37,799 nucleotides of DNA, taken from contig CALICM010000001.1 in the NCBI GenBank assembly GCA_938049225.1, forward strand, positions 1-37,799, read 5' to 3'. The stretch comes from an uncultured Paracoccaceae bacterium. GTDB taxonomy: Bacteria > Pseudomonadota > Alphaproteobacteria > Rhodobacterales > Rhodobacteraceae. The notes under the pieces were generated by a model, which searched no databases, had not been told where the DNA came from, and saw only the letters and a program-made list of their open reading frames with translations. This document shows positions 1 to 8,293 of this stretch, piece by piece. A program made the position numbers and the translations under genes. Within the stretch, counting starts at the first letter, position 1; each line of letters starts with the position of its first letter.

Positions 1-143
1 GAAAGAGACCCAATAAACCCTTCCGAAACCTTCGCCTTGTCATGCCCAAACGGCACCAATGCCTCACCAGGGATCCCCAAACGACCCCCAACATCCAAAA
101 TCGGCAACTTCACCGCAAAACGCGATATCTCAATGTCGGTCAT
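1..143 (-). CDS. fhs: Formate-tetrahydrofolate ligase, N-terminal fragment (cut by window edge)
   Basis: Only the first 47 codons are in the window. Translation from the ATG at 143 reads [20 protein letters not shown], then a stretch containing [19 protein letters not shown]. This is the typical start of formate-THF ligase (FTHFS), whose family opens with a 'DIEIA...PI..I...LGI....L..YGHDKAKV' pattern. The full protein is usually about 555 residues and makes 10-formyl-THF from formate, ATP and THF. The start lies 26 bases beyond the stop of the formyltransferase gene (170-172), with GGGGAA upstream as a possible ribosome binding site, so it is probably the last visible gene of the oxalate operon. 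In that context it would capture formate released from formyl-CoA. The assignment rests on the N-terminal pattern alone, because the ATP-binding and THF-binding regions lie outside the window. Confidence 0.8.
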   Translation of the reverse strand, partial: MTDIEISRFAVKLPILDVGGRLGIPGEALVPFGHDKAKVSEGFIGSL

Positions 144-169
144 TCATCTGTTCCCCATCACATCCCGTT

Positions 170-1099
170 TCAGGTCCCCAGAATATCGCCGACCGTCAAA
201 CCGGCCGAAGCCGCCCATTCAGTGGCTGAAACTTTGCCCGACCCAGATGGACGCACGCGTTTGATCAACACGCGCCCGCCGACGCATTGCATTACCACGC
301 CCGCGTCCGAGACCTCGGCGATTTTGCCCGAGATACCGTCACCCGGCAGTCGTGCCGCATCGAAAACCTGCACTTCGGCCCCGTTCCATTCGGTCCAAGC
401 CCCGGGGGCCGGGTTGGTACCACGGATCAGGTCATAGACCTGGCCCACCGGCTTGTTCCAATCGATCCGAGCATGTTTCTTAAGACACCGCCGCTCGTAG
501 GTTGCTTGGCGTTCATCTTGGATGATGTGGGGTGGGTTGCCGTCCCGGAAGAGATCCACGACCTCGAGTGCCGAGTCGACTGCCCTTGGGTAAATCTTCT
601 TGAAATAGAGGTCTATGACCGTGTCTTCTGGATCGATGGGACACGTCCACATCATCAGAACATCGCCCTCATCCAACCCGTCGCTGGGGTAGAACCACGA
701 AAAACCGCTTTCGGTCCGGCCCATGATGATCGGCCAATTGACCGCCGACGGCCCCCGATGCAGCGGCAAAAGCGAGGGATGGAAACAGATCGAGCCCAGG
801 CGGGGCGCGTCTCGCGCGGCTTCGGGCACGAAGACATTCACGAAAGCCATGATCATCAGATCCGCGTTCAGGGACGCAATTTGATCGATGTCCGCTTGAT
901 CGTTGAAGTTCGCGGGCTGATAGACCGGCAGACCGTGTTCCAACGCATATTCCTTGATCGGATCAACCGGTTTGCCCGCGCGATCCGGCTCGCAATAAAC
1001 CGCGACGACCTCGTCCTGGCCGTGGTCCAGCAGCTTGGCCAGCACGTCCTTGCCAAAGGCCTGCTGGCCCATCACGATCAGGCGCATCGGCGTACTCAT
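170..1099 (-). CDS. Formyltransferase family protein, 10-formyl-THF hydrolase-like
   Basis: This 309-residue protein has an N-terminal formyltransferase fold (about residues 5-190) and a C-terminal Fmt-like domain (about 205-305). The active-site segment is [12 protein letters not shown] with His107, and GLDEGD supplies the catalytic Asp143. The surrounding text ([39 protein letters not shown]) resembles the hydrolase domain of 10-formyl-THF dehydrogenase (ALDH1L1 type) more than methionyl-tRNA formyltransferase. The Asn that sits two residues before His in Fmt and PurN is Cys105 here. Its ATG overlaps the frc stop (ATGA, 1096-1099), and fhs follows 26 bases later, so it is co-expressed with oxalate degradation. 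It probably handles a formyl group on THF, either as a hydrolase or as a transferase. Automatic annotation may call it Fmt, but the residues and operon argue against a tRNA role. The family is confident; the substrate is inferred. Confidence 0.8.
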   Translation of the reverse strand: MSTPMRLIVMGQQAFGKDVLAKLLDHGQDEVVAVYCEPDRAGKPVDPIKEYALEHGLPVYQPANFNDQADIDQIASLNADLMIMAFVNVFVPEAARDAPRLGSICFHPSLLPLHRGPSAVNWPIIMGRTESGFSWFYPSDGLDEGDVLMMWTCPIDPEDTVIDLYFKKIYPRAVDSALEVVDLFRDGNPPHIIQDERQATYERRCLKKHARIDWNKPVGQVYDLIRGTNPAPGAWTEWNGAEVQVFDAARLPGDGISGKIAEVSDAGVVMQCVGGRVLIKRVRPSGSGKVSATEWAASAGLTVGDILGT

Positions 1100-2370
1100 T
1101 CCGCGGCGGCCTTGGGCGGCGTGCCAACCGCGCCCGAGGCGATGACCCGGTCCAGATCCGCGTCGCCGTAGCCCAGAACCTGCGACAGGATCTCGAGCGT
1201 ATGCTCGCCCAACAGCGGCGAGCGTTCGACCGCGACGGGGCTATTGGAAAGCTTCACGGGGCAGCCAACGCTGACATAGCGGCCGCGTTCGGGGTGATCG
1301 ACATCGACGATGGTGCCGGTGGCGCGAAGACCCTCATCCTCCATCAGTTCCTTGGTGGAAAGGATCGGGCCCACCGGGATGTTTAGGGGATTGCAGATCG
1401 CCATCACCTCGAACTTATCCTTGGTTTTCGTCCAGTCCTCGACCGCCGCGAAAATCTCGTTCAGCTTGTCCAACCGCTCGGGCGGGGTGGCATAGCCTGG
1501 GGCATCCTTCCATTCGGGCTTGCCGATCAGGTCGCAAACGTTGCCCCAGACCGCGGCTTGAGTAATGAAATACGTATAGGCGTTCGGATCCGTCTCCCAA
1601 CCTTTGCACTTCAGGATGCGACCCGGCTGGCCACCGCCGGAATCGTTGCCCGCGCGCGGGGTGGCCGCGCCAAAGGGTATCCCCTCGCCATATTGCGAGT
1701 ACTCTTTCAGCGGCCCGGCGGCCAGGCGTTGTTGGTCGCGCAATTTGACCCGCGTCAGGTTCAGCACCCCGTCTTGCATTGCCGCACTCACCTTTTGGCC
1801 ACGGCCCGACTTTTCGCGATGGAACAGCGCGGTGACGATCCCCAGGGCAAGGTGCAGCCCCGTGCCGCTGTCGCCGATCTGTGCGCCCGTCACCAAAGGC
1901 GGCCCATCCAGAAAACCGGTGGTCGAGGCCGCGCCGCCCGCGCATTGCGCGACGTTCTCATAGACCTTGCAATCCTCGTATTTGCCGGGGCCAAAGCCCT
2001 TGATCGAGGCGAGGATCATCTTCGGATTGATCTCTTGGATCCGCTCCCAAGTGAAGCCCATGCGGTCCAGCGCGCCGGGTGCAAAATTTTCGACCATGAC
2101 ATCGCATTCTTCGATCAGGCGGGTCAGAATTTCCTTGCCCGTCTCGTTTTTCGAATTCAGCTCGATCGAGCGTTTGTTGTGGTTCAGCATCGTAAAATAC
2201 AGGCTGTCTGCGCCCGGGACATCGACCAACTGCTTGCGGGTGGCATCGCCGACACCGGGGCGCTCAACCTTGATCACATCCGCGCCGAACCAGGCCAATA
2301 GCTGCGTACAGGTCGGGCCGGATTGCACATGGGTGAAATCGAGGATCTTGATGCCGTCCAAAGCTTTCAT
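1096..2370 (-). CDS. frc: Formyl-CoA:oxalate CoA-transferase
   Basis: This 424-residue class III (CaiB/BaiF) CoA-transferase moves CoA from formyl-CoA to oxalate, giving oxalyl-CoA and formate. The N-terminus ([20 protein letters not shown]) keeps the family glutamine at residue 16. Asp167 in [11 protein letters not shown] matches the catalytic aspartate that forms the acyl-enzyme intermediate, and the glycine loop GGGQPG lies near residues 245-250. The length matches the roughly 428 residues of the Oxalobacter enzyme. The gene sits 33 bases after oxc and overlaps the next gene by ATGA, so with oxc it closes the catalytic loop: oxalyl-CoA is decarboxylated to formyl-CoA, whose CoA is then recycled onto new oxalate. 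YfdW-like enzymes are the same family. Confidence is high because oxc is adjacent. Confidence 0.95.
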   Translation of the reverse strand: MKALDGIKILDFTHVQSGPTCTQLLAWFGADVIKVERPGVGDATRKQLVDVPGADSLYFTMLNHNKRSIELNSKNETGKEILTRLIEECDVMVENFAPGALDRMGFTWERIQEINPKMILASIKGFGPGKYEDCKVYENVAQCAGGAASTTGFLDGPPLVTGAQIGDSGTGLHLALGIVTALFHREKSGRGQKVSAAMQDGVLNLTRVKLRDQQRLAAGPLKEYSQYGEGIPFGAATPRAGNDSGGGQPGRILKCKGWETDPNAYTYFITQAAVWGNVCDLIGKPEWKDAPGYATPPERLDKLNEIFAAVEDWTKTKDKFEVMAICNPLNIPVGPILSTKELMEDEGLRATGTIVDVDHPERGRYVSVGCPVKLSNSPVAVERSPLLGEHTLEILSQVLGYGDADLDRVIASGAVGTPPKAAAE

Positions 2371-2403
2371 TGCGTCTTCCTGTTGGCTGGGGTGCTATTC
2401 TGG

Positions 2404-4155
2404 TCAAAGGTCTTTTTTGCCGACAATGCTGACGGGGTTCAGGTTGCCGATATTCCCACTTTCCTTGCCAGCGGCGGGGTCAATCGCGGCATTGATCAAC
2501 GTGGGTATGCTCGCGTCCATCGCGGCATTCACCGCGCGTCTCAACTCGTCGGGGTTGGTGACATGTATGCCTGTGCCGCCAAAGGCTTGCATCATCAGAT
2601 CATAGCGGGCGTTTTCGACGAAAACGGTGGTGGCGACATCGCCGCTGCCCGAGGGGTTCACATCGGTGCCGCGATAGATACCGTTGTTGTTAAAAACCAC
2701 GATACATATCGGCAGCTTATAGCGGCAGATCGTTTCCACCTCCATGCCCGAGAAGCCGAAGGCGCTGTCGCCCTCGACCGCCAGGACCCTTTGACCGGTT
2801 TCAACGGCAGCAGCAATCGCGCTGCCCATGCCGACGCCCATTACCCCCCAGGTCCCCACATCCAGACGCTTGCGAGGTTTGTACATGTCGATAATGCTGC
2901 GGGCGAAATCCAGTGTATTGGCACCCTCGTTGACCAGAATGGCATCCGGACGCTGGGCAATGATCCGTTTGAGCGCCCCAAGGGCCCCGTTGTAATCCAT
3001 CGGTGTGTTGTTGTTTTGCAGCTTGGTTGCCATCCGGGCGACATTCGCATCCTTCTTGGCCTTGACCGCATCGGTCCAATCCGTGGGTGGTTTTGTCCAA
3101 GCCCCTTCCATGCCGTCCAGCAAGGCTGTCAGAACCGAAGCGATGTCACCGACCAGCGGCGCCGCGATCTCGACATTGCTGTCCATCTCTTTCGGCTCGA
3201 TGTCGATTTGGACAAATTTCTTTGAACGCGGCGCGCCCCATTGCTTGCCCTTGCCATGCGACAACAGCCAGTTCAGCCGCGCGCCCAGCATGATCACGAC
3301 GTCGGCCTCTTTTAAAACCAGCGAGCGTGCGGGACCGGCGGATTGATTGTGCGTATCAGGAAGCAGACCTTTGGCCATACTCATTGGTAGATAGGGGATG
3401 CCGCTGGTTTCCACGAATTGCCGCACCAGATCATCCGCTTGGGCATAAGCCGCGCCTTTGCCGAGGATGATCAGAGGTTTCTTCGCCCCTTTGATCACCT
3501 GCAAAGCGCGCTGCACCGCGTCGGGCGACGGGATCTGCGCAGGCGCGGGATCGATCACCTTGACCAGGGAGGCCGCCCCTTCAACCTCGTCCATCACCTG
3601 ACCCAAAAGCGCGCCCGGAATGTCGAGGTAGACCCCACCAGGCCGCCCTGAGACGGCCGAACGGATCGCCCGCGCGACGCCGATACCGATATCGGCGGCA
3701 TGCAGGATCCGATAAGCGGCCTTGCACAAGGGTTTGGCGATGGCCAGTTGGTCCATCTCCTCATAGTCCCCCTGCATCAGGTCCACGACCTCGCGCTCGG
3801 ACGAGCCCGAGATCAAGATCATCGGCCAGCAGTTCGTCGTGGCATGCGCCAGGGCCGTCAGCCCGTTCAGAAAGCCGGGCGCCGAAACGGTCAGACAGAT
3901 GCCCGGCTTCTTCGTTAGAAACCCCGCGGTCGCAGCCGCATTGCCGGCGTTTTGCTCGTGACGGAAGGACAAGACCCGGATGCCCGCGGCTTGGGCCATG
4001 CGGCCCAAATCGGTGATCGGGATCCCCGGCACGCCATAGATTGTCTCGACCCCGTTCAGCTTCAGCGCATCGATCAGCAGGTGAAAACCATCCGTCAACG
4101 CGCCAGGCGCGGACTGGTCCTCGGTCATTGTCTCTGCCGTGTTGGGGGTCGTCAT
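2404..4155 (-). CDS. oxc: Oxalyl-CoA decarboxylase
   Basis: This 583-residue ThDP-dependent enzyme converts oxalyl-CoA to formyl-CoA and CO2. The N-terminal PYR domain contains the activating glutamate in [12 protein letters not shown]. The central domain runs to about residue 350. The C-terminal PP domain has the ThDP/Mg motif starting [20 protein letters not shown] and ending FNNNGIYRG. The FRHEQNA and [11 protein letters not shown] blocks are typical of Oxc, which separates it from acetolactate synthase relatives. I chose the ATG at 4155 because GACGAGGA lies just upstream. A GTG at 4179 is possible in the same frame but has no good ribosome binding site. The gene follows the GntR regulator by about 27 bases and precedes frc by 33 bases, in one minus-strand operon. 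Confidence 0.95.
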   Translation of the reverse strand: MTTPNTAETMTEDQSAPGALTDGFHLLIDALKLNGVETIYGVPGIPITDLGRMAQAAGIRVLSFRHEQNAGNAAATAGFLTKKPGICLTVSAPGFLNGLTALAHATTNCWPMILISGSSEREVVDLMQGDYEEMDQLAIAKPLCKAAYRILHAADIGIGVARAIRSAVSGRPGGVYLDIPGALLGQVMDEVEGAASLVKVIDPAPAQIPSPDAVQRALQVIKGAKKPLIILGKGAAYAQADDLVRQFVETSGIPYLPMSMAKGLLPDTHNQSAGPARSLVLKEADVVIMLGARLNWLLSHGKGKQWGAPRSKKFVQIDIEPKEMDSNVEIAAPLVGDIASVLTALLDGMEGAWTKPPTDWTDAVKAKKDANVARMATKLQNNNTPMDYNGALGALKRIIAQRPDAILVNEGANTLDFARSIIDMYKPRKRLDVGTWGVMGVGMGSAIAAAVETGQRVLAVEGDSAFGFSGMEVETICRYKLPICIVVFNNNGIYRGTDVNPSGSGDVATTVFVENARYDLMMQAFGGTGIHVTNPDELRRAVNAAMDASIPTLINAAIDPAAGKESGNIGNLNPVSIVGKKDL

Positions 4156-4182
4156 GTGTATCCTCGTCGTCTGGGGCACCGA

Positions 4183-4899
4183 TCAGTTCGCGGCGGCATT
4201 GGGGGATCCGATGGTCTCGAGCCGGGTCCACGTCTTGGCGATATGCGCGTGCAGTTGCATCGTGTGTTCGCGAACGCGACGCGCAGCCACATCCGCGTCG
4301 CGGGCCACCAGCGCCTCGATGATCTGCATGTGATCCGCGACCGACCGGCTGGCCCGGTTGCCCTCCCCCATCGCACGGCGGCGCACGGCTTGCATATGCA
4401 CGAACAGACCGTCGGCCGTGGTGCTGAGCAAAGCGCAGCCTGAGAGTTGAAGGATCGTCTGATGGAACTTGATGTTCGCGTCTGAATACTCTTCAAGATC
4501 CGCCCGCACCGCATCATGGCTGTGCTTCATCGCAAACTTACGCAGCGCTTTCAGATCCGCATCAGAAGCGTGTTCGGTCGCAAGGCGCGCGGCCATGCTT
4601 TCCAAAGCGGCCCAGGTCACGACCATTTCAAGGATTTCTTTGCGGGATTTGCGACATACAAAAACCCCCTTGCGCGGCACAATCTGCACCAGCCCCTCCT
4701 GCGCCAACCGTGCCAGCGCCTCGCGGATCGGTGTGCGCGAGATGCCCAGACGTTCGGCCAATTGCCGCTCGTCCAGTCGCAGATCCGCGTCGCGGTCATA
4801 GATGTTCATGTCCAGGATGGCGTTGCGCAGAACGGTGAAGGTGTGGTCCTTCAACGTGAAGCTTTCTTGTATCGGGCTCAGCTTATCGCCAATCGACAC
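4183..4899 (-). CDS. GntR/FadR-family (FCD) transcriptional regulator of the oxalate operon
   Basis: This 238-residue protein has an N-terminal winged helix (about residues 15-85, with LDERQLAERLGISRTPIREALARLAQEGLV as the GntR helix-turn-helix) and a C-terminal FCD ligand domain. The FCD domain shows likely metal or ligand residues: Asp and His in DANIKFHQTIL, His in VADHMQIIEAL, and His in VREHTMQLHAH. It is the first gene of the minus-strand unit and its stop is close to the oxc start, so it probably regulates the oxalate genes and itself. A perfect TGGTATACCA palindrome overlaps the predicted promoter upstream. The effector could be oxalate or an oxalate CoA intermediate; this is inferred from context and nothing in the protein identifies it. 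Confidence 0.88.
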   Translation of the reverse strand: MSIGDKLSPIQESFTLKDHTFTVLRNAILDMNIYDRDADLRLDERQLAERLGISRTPIREALARLAQEGLVQIVPRKGVFVCRKSRKEILEMVVTWAALESMAARLATEHASDADLKALRKFAMKHSHDAVRADLEEYSDANIKFHQTILQLSGCALLSTTADGLFVHMQAVRRRAMGEGNRASRSVADHMQIIEALVARDADVAARRVREHTMQLHAHIAKTWTRLETIGSPNAAAN

Positions 4900-4964
4900 C
4901 CCAGGACCCCCCCGCCGCAGGTCGTTACCTTGCGTTTACCCGACTCGGTTCTCCGAGCCATTTG

Positions 4965-4998
4965 TGGTATACCATACACCTGAAAAAAGACCGGTCAA
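4965..4998 (-). promoter_or_regulatory. Promoter with GntR/FadR-type operator for the oxalate operon
   Basis: On the minus strand a TTGACC -35 box (4998-4993) is followed after 16 bases by TATGGT (4976-4971). The perfect 10-base palindrome TGGTATACCA (4965-4974) overlaps that -10 box. TGGTATACCA-like sites are known for FadR/FCD-type GntR regulators, and this one lies 66-75 bases ahead of the regulator's ATG, so autoregulated repression is likely. The palindrome is seen directly; its use by this regulator is inferred. Confidence 0.65.
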
Positions 4999-5112
4999 GA
5001 ACCGCTTAGCCGGGTCCGGCTGCGACCGACCTATGGCTTGTTGAGTTCTAAAATTACGCGAAACAAGGTCTTTATATAATTATATTTCTTGATTTTGGCT
5101 TGAATAACACCA

Positions 5113-5138
5113 TGATTTGAGTCCGAAGGATCAAATCA
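5113..5138. repeat. Inverted repeat (hairpin or operator) upstream of the reductase gene
   Basis: TGATTTGA (5113-5120) and TCAAATCA (5131-5138) are perfect complements. Inside them TCC and GGA can also pair around a GAA loop. There is no T tract on either side, so it does not look like an intrinsic terminator. It lies about 85 bases ahead of the TTG start at 5225 and could be an operator; the cognate regulator is unknown. Confidence 0.45.
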
Positions 5139-5224
5139 ATCGATGAAACAGCAGGTGGCGAGCCATTTGCTGGCGTCAGAACTCCCGGAGAATAGTATGC
5201 GGCGACAGTCAAAGGATTTGCGGT

Positions 5225-6268
5225 TTGGCCTATAGAGTATTGATCTTGGGGGCCTCGTACGGATCATTGCTGGGCACAAAACTTTTAGCGGCAGGGCATG
5301 ATACGACCCTTGTTTGCCGACCCCAGACCGCCGCGCTGATCAATGCCGAAGGGACGGAGGTGCGGATTAAACTACGTGACGAGGAACACCATCGCAGCTT
5401 TTTCTCAACCGACTTGCCCGGCGCCTTGAGCGCAGTAGCGCCCGAGGATGCCAAACCGCAAGACTACGACCTGGTATGTCTGGCGATGCAAGAGCCCCAA
5501 TACTCGAACCCGGCATTGACACAGCTTCTGGGGCGGATAGCCCAGGCAAAGGTGCCCTGCATGTCAATTATGAACATGCCGCCCCTGCCCTATCTGCTGC
5601 GCATCCCGGGATTGGATGGCGCCGCGCTGTCGGGCGCTTTTTCGGACCCGGATATTTGGGCCGACTTCGACCCCGCGTTGATGACGCTGTGCTCGCCCGA
5701 CCCACAGGCGTACCGCCCAACGGACGAGAAAGCGAATGTGTTGCACGTTGGCCTGCCGACCAACTTCAAAGTCTCGAAGTTCAAGAACCCTGCCTTGAAC
5801 GCCATGCTGGAAGCGCTTGCGGCCGATATCGATGCCTTTCGCATCGACGGTAAGGACGTGCCCGTGAAACTGCGCGTGTTCGACTCTCTGTTCGTGCCCT
5901 TCGCGAAATGGGCAATGCTCGCAACAGGCAATTATCGCTGCATTACGTCGGGCGCGGCTCGGTCCATCCGGGATGCAGTGCATGGGGACCTTGACCGGTC
6001 GCGCGAGATTTATGCGTTCGTCAACGAATTGGTCATCCACCTGGGCGCCGCACCGGCCGATTTGGTGCCGTTCGAGAAATACGCGAACGCGGCGAAGGGC
6101 CTGCTGAACCCCTCCTCGGCGGCGCGAGCGGTTGAAGCGGGGGCAACGCGGATCGAGCGGGTGGATCGTCTGATTAAACTGACCGCCAACGCGCAAAATA
6201 TGTCGCATCCTGCAATTACCGAGACTGTCGCGATCGTGGATGCCAAGCTTGAAGCAAACGCCCACTGA
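5225..6268 (+). CDS. Ketopantoate reductase-like (ApbA/PanE N-terminal domain) NAD(P)-dependent oxidoreductase
   Basis: This 347-residue protein begins with a Rossmann nucleotide-binding segment (YRVLILGASYGSLLGTKLLAAGH), where GASYGSLLG replaces the classic GxGxxG. It continues with TTLVCRP and YDLVCLAMQEPQY, as in ApbA/PanE-type reductases. The C-terminal half (about residues 190-340) is helical. True 2-dehydropantoate reductases carry a Lys and a conserved Asn/Ser/Glu set there that I cannot place with confidence, so pantothenate synthesis is not established. The start is a TTG with AAAGGA eight bases upstream; there is no nearby ATG giving the same Rossmann start. It is transcribed alone, away from the oxalate genes. 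It is best described as a PanE-fold dehydrogenase of unknown substrate. Confidence 0.75.
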   Translation: MAYRVLILGASYGSLLGTKLLAAGHDTTLVCRPQTAALINAEGTEVRIKLRDEEHHRSFFSTDLPGALSAVAPEDAKPQDYDLVCLAMQEPQYSNPALTQLLGRIAQAKVPCMSIMNMPPLPYLLRIPGLDGAALSGAFSDPDIWADFDPALMTLCSPDPQAYRPTDEKANVLHVGLPTNFKVSKFKNPALNAMLEALAADIDAFRIDGKDVPVKLRVFDSLFVPFAKWAMLATGNYRCITSGAARSIRDAVHGDLDRSREIYAFVNELVIHLGAAPADLVPFEKYANAAKGLLNPSSAARAVEAGATRIERVDRLIKLTANAQNMSHPAITETVAIVDAKLEANAH

Positions 6269-6370
6269 GATCCCGCCCCCCCTTTCCGACTTTCGTTGGT
6301 TTCCTTTCAGCACAACCGTCAGGCCATAGTCTCAAAAACCTGGGTCACGTGATCCGCGCCGCGCCGGATC

Positions 6371-6417
6371 GGGTCTGACCGTTCGGGTTCGTTTTTGCGC
6401 CTGAGGCGCTCAGACCC
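6371..6417. repeat. Nested inverted repeats between the reductase gene and nasT
   Basis: GGGTCTGA (6371-6378) is perfectly complementary to TCAGACCC (6410-6417). Inside this pair GCGCC (6397-6401) and GGCGC (6405-6409) form a second stem with a TGA loop. The structure lies about 100 bases after the upstream stop codon and about 110 before nasT. It may be a factor-dependent terminator or a leader element; no T tract follows it. Confidence 0.4.
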
Positions 6418-6469
6418 CGTCGCTCAGCCAGATCAACCGCCAACACGGCTGCACAATATCCGTCGGCGC

Positions 6470-6499
6470 TTGACGTTTCATTGTTGCGGCGCACAATAG
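6470..6499 (+). promoter_or_regulatory. Predicted nasT promoter
   Basis: TTGACG (6470-6475) is followed after 16-18 bases by CACAAT/CAATAG (6492-6499), about 30 bases before the nasT start. The -35 matches the consensus at five of six positions. The -10 is weak, so this is only a reasonable sigma-70-type candidate. Confidence 0.35.
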
Positions 6500-6527
6500 A
6501 CCGTGTGCCAAACAGGCGGGGACAGCC

Positions 6528-7109
6528 TTGAAAGATCTTCATATCGTCGTGATTGACCCTGACGCGGATCGCGCGAAGATGATCGTCGACGGTCTGGGGC
6601 GGTTCGATGCCGCCAAGATCACCGTGATCAGCGAGGTGATCGGGCTTGGCCGGAGACTGGCAGAACTGTCGCCCGACATCGTGCTGATCGATTTGGAAAA
6701 CCCGGGCCGCGATCTTTTGGCCGATGTCGCGCGGGACGCAAACGCAACCGAACGCCCTGTCGCTATGTTTGTCGACAAATCGGACAGCGGCATGATGTCC
6801 GCGGCATTGGACGCAGGCGTTTCGGCCTATGTCGTGGATGGGTTGCGCGGCGACAGGGTCAAGCCGGTGATCGAGACCGCCATTGCCCGGTTCAACGCCT
6901 TTTCCCGCCTGACGGCCGAGCTTGAGGCAACCAAGGCCGCCTTGGCCGAGCGCAAAACCGTGGATCGGGCCAAGGGACTGTTGATGAAGCGGCGCGGGTT
7001 GAGCGAAGAGGACGCCTATCGACTTTTGCGCAAGACAGCGATGGACCAGGGCAAGCGGGTGGCCGAGATCGCCGAGGCCCTGGTGACCACGGCGGACCTT
7101 TTGTCATGA
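6528..7109 (+). CDS. nasT: ANTAR-domain response regulator NasT (nitrate-responsive antiterminator)
   Basis: This 193-residue protein has an N-terminal receiver-like domain (IVVIDPDADRAKMIV..., with DIVLIDLENP in place of the phospho-acceptor loop). Its C-terminal ANTAR domain spans about residues 130-190 (KTVDRAKGLLMKRRGLSEEDAYRLLRKTAM). ANTAR domains bind paired hexaloop hairpins in nascent RNA and prevent termination. In the NasS/NasT system, NasS holds NasT until nitrate or nitrite binds NasS. The start is TTG preceded by a GGGGAC stretch. The stop overlaps the nasS ATG (ATGA, 7106-7109), so the two are co-translated. Its RNA target is visible in the leader at 8368-8478. Receiver domains of this family often work without phosphorylation. 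Confidence 0.93.
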   Translation: MKDLHIVVIDPDADRAKMIVDGLGRFDAAKITVISEVIGLGRRLAELSPDIVLIDLENPGRDLLADVARDANATERPVAMFVDKSDSGMMSAALDAGVSAYVVDGLRGDRVKPVIETAIARFNAFSRLTAELEATKAALAERKTVDRAKGLLMKRRGLSEEDAYRLLRKTAMDQGKRVAEIAEALVTTADLLS

Positions 7110-8251
7110 AGCTCGATGTCGTGCCCTGCGGGTTCATGCCGCTGTCAGACAGTGCGGTGCTGGTGGCGGCGGTCGAAATGGGATTTGCCGCTGGCGAGGG
7201 GATTGACCTGGATCTGCGGCGCGAGGCGAGTTGGTCCAACATCCGCGACCGGATCGCCATCGGCGCTTATCCCGTCGCCCATATGCTATCGCCCATGGCG
7301 CTGTCGATATCCGCCGGGCTTGGCCCACTGCGGTCGCCGATCGACGCACCGTTTGTGATGAACCTCAACGGGAACACGCTGACCGCACGAACCGAAATCG
7401 CCGCGCGGCTGGCGGATCTGGGCGCCAGACCCGATGACGCCAAAGGCACTGGTGCGGCGCTGCGCGATTTTGCGCGCGATCATCCGCTGCGGGTTGGCGT
7501 GCCGTTTCCGCACAGCATGCATCTCTTGCTGACCCGGTACCTGCTGGAAGCCTCGGGCACCGACATGAGCCGGGTCACCTTTGCGGTCGCGCCGCCAGCG
7601 ATCCTGCCCGAGATGATGCGCGCGGGCGAGGTGGATGCCTTCATGGTGGGTGAGCCCTGGGGCTCGATGGCGGTCGAACGCGGTGACGCGACCATTCTGC
7701 TGCCCGGCAGCGCGATTTGGGCCGCGGCCCCGGAAAAGCTGCTCGGGGTGCGTCGCGACTGGACCGACGACAATCCGGATGTGGCGCGGCGGCTGATCCG
7801 GGCCCTTTATAACGCCGCCAAATGGTGTGGCGCGCCGGGTTCGGCCTCGGTTCTGGCCGAGATCTTGGCGATGCAGCGCTATGTCAATGCCCCGACCGAG
7901 GTTATCCAACGCGGTCTGGAGGGACATATTACCCTGAACCGGAACGGCGATCAGCTAAAGGTGCCGGGTTTTGTGCGATACGGCAAAGCGGGGGTCAATT
8001 TTCCCTGGCGCAGCGCGGGTATGTGGATCGGCGCCCAAGCCGCGCCCCTTTGGGGGCTGCGGCAGTCCGAAGCGATGAAGATTGCGCATGATGCCTTCCG
8101 GACCGACATCTATCGCCAGGCCTTGGGTCAGATTGTTCCCGCGCTGCCCGCAAGTTCGCTCAAGGTCGAGGGGACAAGCCAAGATGGCGACGCGCCCGAG
8201 TCGCGGCCAGAAGCCTTTTTCGATGGCCGCGTTTTTGCGTTCGATGCCTAA
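7106..8251 (+). CDS. nasS: Nitrate/nitrite sensor NasS (NrtA-like, cytoplasmic)
   Basis: This 381-residue protein is related to the nitrate ABC-transporter binding protein NrtA, but it starts directly with the mature-like sequence (MKLDVVPCGFMPLSDSAVLVAAVEMGFAAGEGIDL) and has no signal peptide. Family blocks include YPVAHMLSPMALSISAGLG, NLNGNTLT and GEPWGSMAVERGDATI. Lack of a signal peptide, together with the overlap with nasT, identifies NasS: it binds nitrate or nitrite in the cytoplasm and releases NasT. The gene shares ATGA with nasT and is followed by the 239-base leader with the antitermination hairpins. CmpA/NrtA-like transport proteins are the alternative, but the missing export signal argues against them. 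Confidence 0.9.
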   Translation: MKLDVVPCGFMPLSDSAVLVAAVEMGFAAGEGIDLDLRREASWSNIRDRIAIGAYPVAHMLSPMALSISAGLGPLRSPIDAPFVMNLNGNTLTARTEIAARLADLGARPDDAKGTGAALRDFARDHPLRVGVPFPHSMHLLLTRYLLEASGTDMSRVTFAVAPPAILPEMMRAGEVDAFMVGEPWGSMAVERGDATILLPGSAIWAAAPEKLLGVRRDWTDDNPDVARRLIRALYNAAKWCGAPGSASVLAEILAMQRYVNAPTEVIQRGLEGHITLNRNGDQLKVPGFVRYGKAGVNFPWRSAGMWIGAQAAPLWGLRQSEAMKIAHDAFRTDIYRQALGQIVPALPASSLKVEGTSQDGDAPESRPEAFFDGRVFAFDA

Positions 8252-8293
8252 GTTCCACGCAAGCACGGGTCATGACCTGCACGAATTCGGGCA

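Larger units (their letters stand above)
4900..5224. other. 325-base divergent intergenic region
   Basis: This gap separates the minus-strand oxalate operon from the plus-strand reductase gene. The left part holds the operon promoter and the TGGTATACCA operator. The middle (about 5040-5100) is unusually A/T rich for this genome and contains TATAAT at 5075-5080, without a convincing -35 partner. An 8-base inverted repeat lies at 5113-5138. I see no coding potential and no RNA gene. Confidence 0.6.

Noticed and set aside
170-1099. Methionyl-tRNA formyltransferase (fmt)
   Set aside because: The Asn of the Fmt active site is Cys here, the flanking blocks match the 10-formyl-THF hydrolase type, and the gene is in an oxalate operon and not beside def.
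287-1171. Plus-strand open frame of 294 codons opposite the formyltransferase gene
   Set aside because: It is the reverse of a well-supported gene, Arg/His-rich with no domain pattern, as expected from antisense reading of high-G+C coding DNA.
4156-4179. GTG start eight codons upstream for oxc
   Set aside because: It has no ribosome binding site, while the ATG at 4155 has GACGAGGA at good spacing.
5225-6268. Biosynthetic 2-dehydropantoate 2-reductase (panE)
   Set aside because: The fold matches, but the nucleotide loop is atypical and the catalytic set could not be confirmed, so no gene symbol is given.
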